Counted from the stretch's first letter, positions 11,397 to 23,048 are shown. The stretch is DNA of 64,000 nucleotides from Cladophialophora immunda (GCF_000835495.1 NW_015622547.1:3534001-3598000); one strand, 5' to 3'. Translations and numbers: made by a program. Notes: generated from the sequence alone by a model not told the origin.

Positions 11397-13047
11397 GGTT
11401 CATTGTTATCTCGTACAACTCTATCGTAGCACCCCAGGTCTAACTAATTTTAGACCCTCGTCGATTCAAGTCTCTTCCACCAGAGTAGAAAGTCGACAGT
11501 TTATGGCGATGCGATCCAACCTGGATCCCTAGGGGGACGTCTGCCTAGACCTGAGCGCGTATTTCGAGTCTGTGATTGCTTCCCAAACGCCGTCCCTCGA
11601 GGATTTGGTATTCTTTGGGGGTTGGTGTTGTTCTTCAGTGAATAGAGCCTTGGCGGCCAGGCCATATCCCGGCCGTGGCTTGAAAACATCGCCCCCAGCG
11701 GTCAGGTGCCAACTTGACGAAGTGAGACATTGATGGTACTCAGGAGCTTGGGGCATGTTCCCAGCTAGTCAATCAGCCCTTGAGGCGCGGCAGGGACGTA
11801 CTCGGTATAGCCTGCTAAAGCGACGAGGGTGTTGAGAGATATAGCTGCCGTTTGCGCCCACGAAGCTAGGCAATCGCGCAATAGCCACCACGGCCGGCGC
11901 GTATCGATTAGAGGCTCGGTCGGCTGGCATAGCCGGGCGTTCCGCCATCGCTAAGGGGGGACGGCTTTCGACCTCATGCTCTGGCAACTGACCATGGCAA
12001 AATGTAACGATGCTGCTTCCTCGCGCATAGAATCTTCCTTTGGCGAGCTCGTGCCCCTCCAGCGTCTCGACAAGTTGCTTCAACGAAACATGGGCTGAGA
12101 GGTGTCTGCTGCAGAGTGAGTGAGCGTTTTAGACCGACAGCTAGCGAAGCCCGGGTGGGGATCCCGCGGCAGCTAGGCGTGAGCTCACTCGTAGGCATGC
12201 CGAAGTGGGTTGGGGTGCACGTAGGCTTCCTTTTCGTAGGTATGAGAGCAGCATGCGGAGGGGGAATCAGAAGACGAGCATCGAGTATTGCAATATGTTT
12301 TCCACCTGCTCTTGCGAGAGCGGCGCAGGGCAAGACGTTCAAACAGCGTATATCGAAAAACCGCGCAGGTTGCCGCTTTTGACTGTCCTATGTCTGCGCA
12401 GGCGGGAAGCCTTCCGCATTGGGACGGGTTGAGTGCGCAGTCGCTACGTCACCATAAAAGCAGCAATCGCCCGCATCACTGCCGACGAAGGTTTCTCGCA
12501 GACGCAGCCTTTGTCAGCTTTTCCATCAACTCAATTACAGACAACTCCCCCGTTCATGCCATGATTGCGTCAATGCCGCCCTGCGAGGGGCAGCCTTGCT
12601 GATGGAACGTACTCTTAATCCAGCAACTCACAGCTTCCCGGCGCGTCCTGGGCTGGCATTCGACGAACTTAAACCACTTGTCATCGCGTCGGATACTAGC
12701 CGCTGCCTCTACTTCGCTGCCATTGAGATGCGCTTGTGACGAAAAAGGTAACACCTCATCCTTGCTCGTGCATCTGTGTTCGTATTCAACGGTCCCAAGC
12801 CTTGCAGTTCGGAGAGCAGAACGTTCAACAAGCAATGATGTTGACAGAATGCCCTTGGTGAGTTTGAACAAAGATATAAACGCATGGACCGTCCCTTCAT
12901 CAGATCAAAAGGCAATGCAATCAGCTTCCTAAATAACCATCCACCAGGAGAAAAAAATCGAGCCCCGGTACATCCAAAGACTGACAATAGCACAATATAA
13001 AATCACTTCACGAATCTACCTACTCTTACACCTTTTACCTCTCAGCC
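11397..13047. other. Intergenic, 1.65 kb, no supported gene
   Basis: Composition shifts here: a GC-rich middle portion (about 11.8-12.6 kb) with scattered open frames of up to 122 aa on the minus strand, none with a recognisable motif, splice pattern or transposase signature. It may hold decayed sequence, but I cannot support a specific element. The 3' end includes the promoter of the MDR gene, with AT-rich stretches near 12870 and 12995. Confidence 0.4.
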
Positions 13048-14037
13048 ATGTCCAACCAAGAAACAATGCAAGCCATCGTCATCACTGCCTTCGGAGGGCC
13101 AGAAGTTTTACAACACAAGACCGTCCCTAAACCCACACCAACGTCGGGCGAGGTGCTCGTGCACGTCAAAGCATTCGGCCTGAACCATGCCGAAATGCAC
13201 ATGCGCAAGGGCGAATGGGACGAATGGAATCCCATCTCCGGGCTCGAATGCGTGGGCACTGTCGAGGCCGATCCCTCGGGCAAGTTCCAGAAGGGCGACA
13301 AAGTGGTCGGGGTGATGGGCGGGATGGGCCGAAACCGACCCGGCGGATATGGCGAATTCGTCAACGTCCCCCTCGCGAACGTGGTGAAAATCAAGACCAA
13401 CCTGCCTTGGGAACAACTCGCCGCGCTGCCCGAGGTGTATTCCACGGCGTATTCGTGCCTCTTCACCGTCCTTGACCTGCACGAGGGCGAGAGGATCCTG
13501 ATCCGCGGCGCGACAAGCACGATCGGCCAAGCGGCCGTGCACCTCGCCGTGAACGCGGGGGCCAAAGTCACGGCAACCACGAGGCGGCGGGAGCGGTTCG
13601 AGATGCTGAAGAAGATGGGTGTCGAGGACGCGATTCTCGAGGAGAACCCGCTCAGCCCGCGATTCGTCCCCGACCGCAAATTCGACAAGACGCTCAATCT
13701 GATCGGCAACGTCGCCCTTCTCGACTCCATCCGCCTCACGCGCCCCGGCGGCCGGATGCTCCAGGCAGGGTGGCTCGGCGGCCTCGCGCCGGTCAAGGAC
13801 TTCAACCCGATGGTCGAGATGGACTCCGGCGTGCACTTCAGCCTGTTCCACAGCAAGGTGGTCGGCACGGAGGATTTCCCGCTGGAGAAGATCCCCTTGC
13901 AGGAGATCGCGGACAAGATCGAGCGGGGCGCGTGGGATGCGAAGCCGACGTACGTGTTCGACTACAAGGACATCCAGAAGGCGCACGAGTTGTTGGAAAG
14001 CCACAACGCGGGCGGCAAGATTGTGATTAAGCGTTGA
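13048..14037 (+). CDS. MDR-superfamily zinc-free NAD(P)H quinone oxidoreductase-like protein
   Basis: A 329-aa single-exon protein of the quinone oxidoreductase / enoyl reductase branch. The GroES-like fold comes first (MQAIVITAFGGPEVL, then GEVLVHVKAFGLNHAE), followed by the Rossmann segment with the nucleotide motif (ILIRGATSTIGQAAVHLA, about residues 150-168) and a C-terminal AHELLESHNAGGKIVIKR, the classic family ending. No catalytic-zinc Cys/His pair is evident, which fits NADPH-dependent quinone or enone reduction rather than alcohol dehydrogenation. The N-terminal ATG at 13048 has a second ATG six codons downstream. Likely cytosolic. It is convergent with the FAD oxidase gene downstream; the two stop codons are 299 nt apart. 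Confidence 0.88.
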   Translation: MSNQETMQAIVITAFGGPEVLQHKTVPKPTPTSGEVLVHVKAFGLNHAEMHMRKGEWDEWNPISGLECVGTVEADPSGKFQKGDKVVGVMGGMGRNRPGGYGEFVNVPLANVVKIKTNLPWEQLAALPEVYSTAYSCLFTVLDLHEGERILIRGATSTIGQAAVHLAVNAGAKVTATTRRRERFEMLKKMGVEDAILEENPLSPRFVPDRKFDKTLNLIGNVALLDSIRLTRPGGRMLQAGWLGGLAPVKDFNPMVEMDSGVHFSLFHSKVVGTEDFPLEKIPLQEIADKIERGAWDAKPTYVFDYKDIQKAHELLESHNAGGKIVIKR

Positions 14038-14336
14038 GACAATCCTACCTCTGTCCCAAAAGATGAACCAGAACTTCTCACGCGGATAAGGACATAGCGT
14101 TAAGTAATAAGTGAATACAGACACATGATTCGATATATCAGAAATGGCTTGTGCAGAGTAGAGCATAGATTCGCGGCAAATATGAAGCACGGGGCGGACA
14201 AGGCCCCGTAGATGACATGGCCAAATACCGCAGAAGGGCGTCTAAGTGAGTACAAAGTTATAAAGCGAACAGCCTTGGTGTAACCCCCTGCTCTGATTGC
14301 GTACATGTATGTATGGATATATAGGTATGGAGCCGG

Positions 14337-15927
14337 CTATGCCTGCGGCGTGACCGCGAAGAGCTTGTTGAACATGTTGGTCGGGTCGTACTGGGCCTTG
14401 AGCTTCTGCAGGCGCGCATAGTTCTCGCCGAAGATGTCGCGGGATTTCTCGTCGTATTCTGCCCAGGGAGTCTTCTGTTAGTCTCGATATTCGACTACTA
14501 TCCAAGGGGCCAGGAACGGGAAGAGGAAATGCTGGAAAACACGAGAAACACTCACGATCATAGTTCCCGTAGAGCATGGTGGCGCCCTTCTTGCCCTTGA
14601 GGCCGACTCCGCCATCAACGCCCGCGCCGGTCTCCTTGGCCTGATGCTCGAGCTCGGTCTTGAACAGCGCGGTCAGGTCGCGGGCCCACTGGCGACAGGC
14701 GGGATCGTGCTCCTCCTTCGTCCAGATCGGGCAGATCATGCCGTTGAGGTGCCAGCCGCGGTTGGCGAAGCTGCCCTCGTCGTGCGCCACGACCTGGTTC
14801 GGGTCGTAAACCTCCCAGAGCACGAGGCTGATGCCCGTGTCGTCGTTGCCGTCGGTGAACCGGGTGTACTCGGCCAGCACCTCGGCGACGAACCCCGGCC
14901 GGATGGGCATGGTGAAGGACGTGCCCTTCATGCTCGCGCGCAGTCCGATCGGCGGCGCCAGCACCGTGTTGATGACCGGGTACGCCACCATGGCGGTCGT
15001 GTCCACCACGGGCCCGATGTCGTACAGCGCCTTGTACTTCTCCTTGGCCTCGGCCTCGCTGCCGAAGTAGATGATGACGGCCAGCAGCATCACCTTGCCC
15101 TCGGCCGGTGGAGGTCGAGCGAAGGCGATGCCCCCGGCGCCGCGGCCGGCGACTTTGGTCTTCCCATGCGCGTCCGGGGTGTACAGGTCGTTGGTAGCGG
15201 TGACGACCTTCTCAATGATCTCCGGCGCGGGTGGGTAGATGAGCATACCAGCAAAGACGTCCCCCTGGTCGTAGGCTTTGAGGACGAACTCGGTCACCAC
15301 GCCAAAGTTCTGTCCTGCCCCTTGCAGGGCCCAGAACAGGTCCGGGTTCTCCTTCTCACTGGCCTTCTTGATCTCTCCTGTCGCGAGCACGATCGTGCAC
15401 TCCACCAGGTTATCAATCACCAACCCCTTCTGGCCCGAGAGCCATCCGTAGCCACCTCCCAGCGTCAGCCCGCCGACTCCCGTATCCGCGACCGTGCCAC
15501 CAACAGTCGCCAGGCCATGCTTCACGCCGGCCTGGTCCACGTCGCCCCACGCAGCGCCGCCTTGAATGATGAACAATTTCTTGTCCAGGTCGACGTCGAC
15601 GTGCCTCATCTTGGAGTTCAGGTCAATCAGCAACCCGCCATTTGTGCTGCTGACGCCGGCAGTCGAATGGCCGCCGCCCTTGACGGCAAGGTCAATGCCC
15701 TGGTCAGTGGCATACTTGACCACGCTGGCGACTTCGTCTGCGTTGGTGGGGACGACGACAACTCCCGCTGGTTTCTGGGCGGCGCTAGACCAGCGTTTTA
15801 TCGAGGCCGAGTAAGCGTCGTCCTGGGGAGTGAGGACTGTGGCCTTGGTCGATGATAGCAGAGACTTGAGACTCGAGATATCGTCGTTGGTGATGCTCCG
15901 CTTGGAGGACTGTGTGATGGAGCCCAT
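14337..15927 (-). CDS. FAD-linked oxidase, berberine-bridge-enzyme-like (FAD_binding_4 + BBE)
   Basis: Exons 15927-14556 and 14458-14337 join in frame to 497 aa. The flavin domain is clear: PTNADEVASVVKYA, then KGGGHSTAG (His87, the usual 8-alpha-histidyl attachment site), and GVGGLTLGGGYGWLS. The C-terminal BBE segment (FGENYARLQKLKAQYDPTNM) comes from the second exon; reading through the intron would lose it. Enzymes of this family oxidise sugars, alkaloids or polyketide-type substrates. The second flavin-linking Cys of bicovalent members is absent (the position before TGVGG is Val/Ala), so flavin should be attached by His alone. No signal peptide is visible, unlike many secreted members, so it probably acts inside the cell. 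Confidence 0.9.
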
Positions 15928-16986
15928 GATAACTCAGTGCCAACCCGCTATGCGATGGATCTATGTGTGGGTAGTTGTATAGCGGAGGAGCAACAACAGA
16001 TCAGTTCTAATCTAGCGCCAGCCACAGTCACCGATCGACGTCAAGAGGGCTCTATCAGAAGGAATAAAATGTTGTCCCCTCAGCCGATAGCGGAGCACAG
16101 CCAGAACGACCAGCAGAGAGTTAGATATATATACTCGTCGCCGCCAGCACCTAAGCGGCTAGGTATATAGACTTCTCACTCAGGCCCGTCGAGCAAAGTG
16201 ATCCCTGGGTGGACTGACACCCAATGGGCGCAGCGAGGTCCCCATTACCTGCTCGTTCGGCCGGAGGGGGGGATGGTGTTGGCAACGCTCATCTCCAACT
16301 TGCCAATCTCGTGGGGCTGCCATCAGCCTTGGTTTTCTTGCCATGCTACCGTGGAAGCCTCATGATGACTCGGTCGCCTCCTCGTATCGTTCGCCGTGGT
16401 TGATGCTGGGGACATTAGTAATGTTCAAGCATGTTGGTTACGAATACGTGGAACACACAGACTCTTGGAATCCAGGCAGGCAGCAGTATAGCCAGCATTC
16501 ATCATGTTGCTCAGGAGTCAAGACAGCCTCCCCCACCTCTTCCTTCTTCGTCGACCCCGCTGTGGGCTGCCGAGTCAGCTTGGGAACCACGGCGAAGGGC
16601 TCGTGCCTCGGTGCCAGGGATATGATCACCAAAGCCTAACACTGCCCAGGTAATGTGACTAGTAAGCCCACTCGCCACAGACGAACAAATGGTGTAGAAT
16701 CGAGGACAATGAAGCTCAGACCAAAGGAAAGGCTGGTGGCTGAATGTACGTGACTGGCTTCTCGAGGCAGAGCAGTCAGTCAGTCTATACGAGAATCTGA
16801 CACTTGTCTGAAAACGTTGTTGATGTCACCAAAGCAAAGGGAAGAGTAAAATACTCCGGAACTCGGGTCGGTCATGTATCCTGATGGTGTGGCATTCTGG
16901 TGCAACGGATGTCAATGATCCATGGGTGACTACCGGGGTATATAGCCCTATATTCCTCCTCCACCTGGGTATCCTCTTTCGGGACC
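15928..16986. other. Intergenic, no supported gene
   Basis: About 1.06 kb between the FAD oxidase start and the permease stop. It holds the oxidase promoter, which is AT-rich with atatatatactcg near 16124-16138, and permease 3' sequence. Short open frames show no family signal. Confidence 0.45.
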
Positions 16987-18688
16987 TCAATTGTAATTCT
17001 GCTTCATAGTAGCTAGGAGGCTCTTCTCGTTGCCAACCTGAGGATCGTCGAGTTCAGGAATCCGCCCTTCACGTTCAGCTCGGTCCATTGCATCTGGATC
17101 GTCAACATTGACCCCGGCCACTTCGGCCTCCACTTGTCGAATGGGACCCTTGAACCATTTTCTAGCCCACAAGAACCAACTGGCTAGACACCAGACGGCA
17201 ATAATACCCACCGCCACCGGAGTGTAATTGAGCGTTTGCGAATTGACAGGGTTGAGCTCGGGCAAGCAGAAGACCACCGTGATGAAACCGATCCACAGGC
17301 ACGCAATCAGTGCCACAGGTCGTGAGGCCCATCGGAGATTGAAAGGTCCATGAATAAAGCCCTGAGGATTGATCATGCCGATCAAGATGGGAAGCCCATA
17401 TGATAGATAGAGACCGATTGTTGCGATCGAAGTTGCCGCAGCAAATGCCACAGATGATCCGAGGCTGGGGACTGCCAGAAGGAAAGCCAGTGCTGCCGCG
17501 AGCCAGATGGTTCGGATGGGACTTCGAAATCGTGCGTCCACCTTATGGAAGAAGTGGGGGATGCCGCCATCACGAGCAAAGCTGAACATCATTCGTGAGT
17601 TCGAGGTCAAGCTGAACAGACCACAGTGCCAGACGCAGATTATGATCAGGACGAAGAGCACAATGGCGCTAGTTTTGCCAAACACATCGACCAGGATTTG
17701 AAGAACCGGTTGCCCGTACACCGAGCCGATTGTGGCCTGAAAATCCTGGATGCTGAACAGAAGACAGAGGATGAGAAACCAGCCAAAGAGAGCTGAGCAG
17801 CCAATCGACATGAGAACCCCGATAGGCGCCGACCAGGACGCATTCTGGGTTTCTTCGGACAGATGCGCACTAGATACAAGTCAACAGGTGAAATTTCTCG
17901 ATTCATCAGGTATGGGCGCACCTAGCATCAAACCCGGTAATTGTGTACTGTGACATCAGGATACCAATGCAGGCGACGTAGGCTGAAGATGCCCTAACCG
18001 ACCAGCCTGGATCACCAGTACCATCGTAGAACGTGGCAAACACAAATTTGGCAGACTGATGATGGGGAGCCTTAGCGACAACCGCGACCGCAAAACTGAA
18101 GACGCCTAAGGAGTGTAGAATTATGGAGGTGTTGTTCAAATAGCGCAAAATGTGTACGCCAAAGGAGTTGACTATGCCGTGCGAGGTCAAAAGCGCCGCA
18201 TAGATTCCCAAGGTTCTGCCTGCCGTTGGTTCGTAGCCATTGATACTGGCCAGGGTGGAAATAAGACCTGCACAGCCAAAGGTGATACCGGTGGTGACGG
18301 CAACTTGGCCCAGCAGATTGAACCACCCTGTAACCCAACTGGCAAACGGAGCCCATGCCTTGGGGGCCAGGATTGCAGCCCAGAAATATGGGCCTCCAGC
18401 GCTCGGTATCGCAGACACAATTTCAGCCATTCCCAAGCCGACGAACATGGTGAAGAATGAGACAACAATCCAACCACAAGACATGACACCCGGCCCACCA
18501 GTGTTCAATCCGTAGCTGAACAAAGTCGTTATACCGGTGATGACCGAAATGATGGAGAAAGAGACACCGAAATTGTGAATCAACGACCAGTCGCGCTTCA
18601 ATTCTTGCTTGTAGCCCAACTCGCGCAGGCGACCTTCATCCTTGGACATGCTGCGAGTAGCAGCACCCGCATTCTCGGTATCCGCCAT
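16987..18688 (-). CDS. Amino acid/GABA/choline-type permease (APC superfamily)
   Basis: Exons 18688-17922 and 17869-16987, separated by a 52-nt intron, join at GFDA|SAHLSEET to give 549 aa. The sequence fits the fungal amino-acid/choline transporter family: the cytosolic N-terminus ends ELKRDWSLIHNFGVSFS, the first helix follows with TGITTLFSYG, then SAGGPYFWAA and WVTGWFNLLGQ. About twelve membrane spans are predicted. The central GFDASAHLSEET motif, split by the intron, is a family hallmark. Substrate could be GABA, choline, a polyamine or another amino acid; sequence alone does not decide. Likely in the plasma membrane or vacuolar membrane. Confidence 0.9.
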
Positions 18689-19391
18689 GTTAGGTGCTCT
18701 GGCGGTTCGCTGTTAGGCAGAGATAGTCCTCGATTTCGTCGTATTTCTGAAGAATGCGGGGGCGGGGCTTCTAACAATAATCGGGCCTGCGTTGGCAAAA
18801 CCGCTTGGAGAGAAAAGGTCGCCCAGGGACAAGCTCCCTCAGCAAGTTGATCAGGTTCAGGACTCCAGCATGTGGCAGACGCCATTGTCTTTATAACCCA
18901 CATCTCAGGCGATAGCTGGCACCCAGGGTTGCAGACGATCGTAGGGTCCTTAGCTCACTGATAACAATCCACCCAGCCAGAGCCCATGGTCGAAGATAAA
19001 GAGTTGGCACCCCTGTCAAGCCCCGGAGAGACGATCCCTTTTGAGGGATGAGCACGCGAGGTGCTCCATTGATTCCCCTTCGTCATCCAACTTTATCACG
19101 AGGGAGAAAAGGCACTTTCCAACTTCTGGATATCCAAGATTGACCTGCATGCTCACCACGTGTGCTTTTGCCCATCCTGCCCAGCGGCGACCAACAATAA
19201 CGGAGGAAATCATCAACGATACAGCCCAGTGGTGGCGGATTCGGTCAAAGATAGGCTGGAGGCTACCCCCTTCATTGTGCGCGTGGGCGGGTCTGTGCCC
19301 CCAGTCCGTTGGCACAAATCGACAGCTGGGTAAAGCCCGATCATCGTCCGATGGAACTGTGTCATGTAATGGTCTTGCTTTCCTTGGCTGA
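18689..19391. other. Intergenic, no supported gene
   Basis: Promoter of the permease gene (minus strand) and 3' flank of the JmjC gene. Nothing recognisable beyond that. Confidence 0.45.
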
Positions 19392-20900
19392 TCACCACCA
19401 AAAGCTCACAGATATTCCCATCGAACTGCTCCGCACATAGTGCCACCACCCGATAGGTATATAGAGCGCCTGGCCAGCCTCGAGAATACACTCGACGTAG
19501 GGTACCTGACTAATCCCGGGGTAAACCTCGTCCCAGTCTTCGAGGGGAGACAATTCCATGGCGGCGATATCAACTTGCGAAGTGTTTGACATGTCAATTG
19601 TTTCACTGCGCTGCTCTCCATCATTTACAGCAACATTCGTACCGTCTGCTTTTCCGGTAGAGAATACATGAGGAGCAGGCTCGTCTTCACGTCTAGGCAG
19701 TAATACTTTGCTGTGTTGTGGCGAATAGAGTCTCACGTATTTTCTGCCGACAACCTGGCACAGGATATTGTGGTACGGATCGTGATGGAGTGGTGAGATC
19801 GTCCATGCAGGGCCAAACCAGATATTAGTCTGGACGTCGTTGTCAGGTCCCAGATCATCAACATCGTCATTGTCGGACGGCCCGGGGAATGTAGGGATGG
19901 TCTTAGGATGACTTGTCTTCTTCACTCCCTCTCTTGCCTTGCTCAAGGCCACTGGCGTGTTGGGTTCAGCGGGCGGAGCATCCAGGTAGCAATAGTCTGG
20001 GGTTGCAATGTCGTTTCGAAGAGCTGGAATCTGTTTGAAAAGATCGTGCTGCGCTAAATAGCCTGTCTGGATGTTACTGCTAGGAACTTTGCTAGATCCA
20101 TCATCCGACGACTGCAATAAGTAGAGACTTAGAAAGTCTTTGAAGGGCACAATCTTCTGGCTCCAATCGTCGTCAGTGTAGCTCCGCCCAACTTCGATCG
20201 GGACGAGGCGTCGGCCGCCAATGGTGGCGTCGAGCCAAAAGGAAGTACGCTGCCATTTCTCGAGAGCTGGCCAATGATTTATGGTATTTGTCAGGACCGC
20301 AGGTTTCCGTGTCTGATGAATGTGATGGGAGAACTTTGTGAGGCTTGGCCGATCCATATGCATTACAGGAAATTCAATGGTAGGTATAGAGACGCTGTCT
20401 GCAGATAGGAGGTCGTTGGGAAGTTCACCGGACCCAGAGTTACCGTTGACTCGCCTTCTCTTTCGTGGACGTCCCTTGTCTTCCTCATCACTTACACTGG
20501 CAGCTTGTAATCTGGCCAAGATATTGTGAATCATCTGTTCTCGTCCCAGGCCTCCAGCCATGATTAACGACATGTCTAGTATGGACACAATCTCGTCGAG
20601 ATGGATTTTCAGGGACTCAGATAGCCTCGAATCTTCCAGGGCTGGAGAGGTGAGGCCAAGCAATTTCAACACTTTAACGATACTGGCATCAGTGTAGAGG
20701 CGGAACCAACAGGGCTGGACATCCTTGAAGGGAAAAGTATGGAGCTTTTGGTCCGCCAGGCTGAAGAGTTCGTCAGTTTGATCGAGGATGCTCTTGCCCA
20801 TGCTGTCTGGGAAACATTTGTGAATAGGGTCATCTGGGCCGCAATGCTGCAGCCGATCTGCTATAGAACGCCAGAAGGTGCCGTCTCCGTATTCGGACAT
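19392..20900 (-). CDS. JmjC-domain protein, JMJD5/KDM8-like 2-oxoglutarate oxygenase
   Basis: A 502-aa protein from the ATG at 20900 (MSEYGDGTFW). The open frame extends upstream to 21203, but that extension is a Pro/Ser/His-rich translation of the divergent promoter, so I took the downstream ATG. The N-terminal half is helical, with a basic RPRKRRRVNG segment that looks like a nuclear localisation signal. The cupin/JmjC domain has the iron triad HHDPYHN (His and Asp) and the distal His in GWWHYVRSS, and a 2-oxoglutarate Lys in VVGRKYVRLY. JMJD5 relatives hydroxylate Arg or act in chromatin regulation. An Asp-rich insert (DNDDVDDLGPDND) precedes the metal motif. Confidence 0.87.
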   Translation of the reverse strand: MSEYGDGTFWRSIADRLQHCGPDDPIHKCFPDSMGKSILDQTDELFSLADQKLHTFPFKDVQPCWFRLYTDASIVKVLKLLGLTSPALEDSRLSESLKIHLDEIVSILDMSLIMAGGLGREQMIHNILARLQAASVSDEEDKGRPRKRRRVNGNSGSGELPNDLLSADSVSIPTIEFPVMHMDRPSLTKFSHHIHQTRKPAVLTNTINHWPALEKWQRTSFWLDATIGGRRLVPIEVGRSYTDDDWSQKIVPFKDFLSLYLLQSSDDGSSKVPSSNIQTGYLAQHDLFKQIPALRNDIATPDYCYLDAPPAEPNTPVALSKAREGVKKTSHPKTIPTFPGPSDNDDVDDLGPDNDVQTNIWFGPAWTISPLHHDPYHNILCQVVGRKYVRLYSPQHSKVLLPRREDEPAPHVFSTGKADGTNVAVNDGEQRSETIDMSNTSQVDIAAMELSPLEDWDEVYPGISQVPYVECILEAGQALYIPIGWWHYVRSSSMGISVSFWW

Positions 20901-21485
20901 GGGAGCTGGAGAGGCCTCGAGCGGCAAAGGCAAACTCGATGGGAATAGTGGATGGCGCTGGTGAGGAGGACGAGAAGGAGGGTGAGAGGAATGCTGCAGG
21001 GGAAAGAAGCGATTGGCTGGTGGAGGGTGTAAGTGATGGCGGTGGGCGCAGCCACGAAGCCATGGACCATGAATCACCATCGCTGCCCGCATGGCTGGTG
21101 CTGGTGGACGGGCTTGGCGCCATCTCGAAGTGAGGCAAAGCTCAAAGGGTGCAGCAAGACGCGACGTTCCCACTTTCTGCCTGCCATCTTCCACCTTCTT
21201 CACGGCCGCATCCTGGGTGCATGTCTATCACCTTCTGAATCTTCTCCTCTTTTCGCATCACATCCCTTGTGGCCCTTCGACTACTATCACACCTTCGGCC
21301 CTGGCACTCCAGGCCACTTGTTGGTTCCCGTGTCCCTGCCAGGCTCTATCACCTCCGCCTCATTTCTACGCCTGGGCTTGTGTCCTGCCTGCGAACTAGG
21401 TCTCTCCCGCGGCTCTTGACCACTGAATCACAGTCGCGACTTACCTGGATCGTCGTCCGGACTTCTTTGCAGGCTCCAGTCCACC
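20901..21485. promoter_or_regulatory. Divergent promoter of the JMJD5-like and SR-protein genes
   Basis: A 585-nt shared upstream region between two divergently transcribed nuclear genes. It contains pyrimidine-rich stretches on the plus strand (about 21170-21270) that fit the SR gene's leader. Expression of the two genes may be linked, which is inferred from arrangement only. Confidence 0.5.
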
Positions 21486-23048
21486 ATGGCGGACGTTTCG
21501 TCTACCCGGCTCTATCTGGGCAATCTTGCGCGCAACAGTATGCTCACCTTTATCCGTTCTCCCTCTTTTGGTCTCCCTGGACAATATTGCTTGCTTGGAG
21601 GGTAGCTGAACCCTGAATGTTGACTCCTGGACCCGCTCACCACTTGTGCCGGGACTGCGCCAGTCGCTGACTCTCAGTTTCTCCCTTCCAGTCACCAAAC
21701 AGGACATTGAGGAGCACTTTGGCAATCATGGCACCGGCTCTATTAAAGAGATCAAGCTCATGAACGGCTTTGGTTTTATTGAATACGAGGACGCCATGGA
21801 TGCGAGAGATGTTGTTCCAGGTAAGTCCTCTTTGCACAGAGAACGGTTCAAATGCGCTAACTTTCTCACAGCGTTCCGTATGACCTACCTCTCCCTGCTA
21901 TCCTCGTCTCCCAAGGCTTTTCCTGACACGGACTACAGACGGAACCATGTTCAAGGGCGAGCGTCTCACTGTGCAGTTTGCTCGAGGCCCACGCCGGAAA
22001 GATGATTTTGCTGGTCCTTCGGATCGCAACGTCCCTCGGCCACGTCGCACCATCTATCGCATGCAGATTACTGGACTGCAGCCGGATACTAGTTGGCAGG
22101 TTAGAATTCCCATTCTGCTACACCTTCGCACAATCGTGCCTCTGGAGGAGGCATTGCCTAGGAGATTTCCATCTATCTCGATTCTTGGTGCCTTTGTACT
22201 TGGATCTGGCAGACATCTCATTATGCGTGCGCATGTTCGAAGAAGTCGAGTCTCGAGCTTGACGGCCCTCTATACCTTGGCTGATCGGGCCGACCTCATT
22301 CGGCTTTGTACCTCGCCGCATCCCTCCACACTCGGCCTCCCCTAAGTACGGAGAAACCTGCTCACCAGTTTCCAGGACCTCAAGGACTTCGCGCGGAGCT
22401 CGGGCCAATTGGACGTCGTATACTCTGAGACTGGTCGTGACCGCGATGGCAAAGGGTAATTTCAATATTCTTTCTCTTCCTGCATCTGCTCACCATTTCC
22501 CCAAGGTTCGTGGAGTTCGAAACCTCTTCCGATCTCAAGACTGCTGTGGAGAAGCTAGATGGACAGACATTTAAGGGAGCGACTGTCCACTGCACACTCG
22601 ATGTATGTATTACTTGCAATGGTTGCTCGCAAGGTGTCCTAACCGACGGGGCTAGATCCAGGAGGAAAGACCGGACAATCGCAGTTACCGACAGAGATCC
22701 CCGCCCAGAGGCCGATACGGACCCGCGGATGACTACGATCGCCGTGGCCCTCCTCCACGAGGATGGAGCCCGCGAGGCTATCGTGAGCGCTCGCCTGGAC
22801 GTCGCCCACCTATTGATGACTACTACGACCGAGGCTATGGAAGGCGCACTCCACCACGGGACTACGGACCACCACCACCGAGGAGATACGATCCTGACCC
22901 ATATGACCCTCGCGGACCGCCACCACCACCTATTCGCGGCTATGGAGATCCATATGCGCGAGGTGGTGACCCGTATGGTCGGCCCCGAAGCCCTCCACGC
23001 TATGGCTATTCAGGCGGCTATGGTGGCTATGACGACCGACGATATTAG
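21486..23048 (+). CDS. SR-family pre-mRNA splicing factor, two RRMs (Srp2-like)
   Basis: Seven exons (21486-21537, 21692-21820, 21872-21877, 21939-22099, 22376-22455, 22506-22602, 22656-23048) join in frame to 305 aa. RRM1 (about 6-75) reads RLYLGNL ... KLMNGFGFIEYED, and RRM2 (about 98-172) has MQITGLQPDTSWQDLKDFAR and FVEFETSSDL. The C-terminus is rich in Arg, Ser, Pro, Tyr and Gly (RSPPRG, RERSPGRR, GGYGGYDDRRY), closer to an RGG/RS hybrid than a pure SR tail. It should bind exonic enhancers and recruit the spliceosome. Exon 3 is only 6 nt long and supplies most of Ala-Phe-His (residues 61-63), needed for the RRM to match relatives. Intron 4 (22100-22375, 276 nt) is far longer than the others and stays open for translation for most of its length. 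Confidence 0.88.

Noticed and set aside
11500..12600. Possible decayed transposon in a GC-shifted intergenic block
   Set aside because: I could not find terminal repeats, a target-site duplication or any transposase motif in six frames by eye.
14644..15855. Antisense open frame of 403 codons opposite the FAD oxidase
   Set aside because: Codon-bias shadow. The minus strand carries the conserved flavin motifs and proper splice sites.
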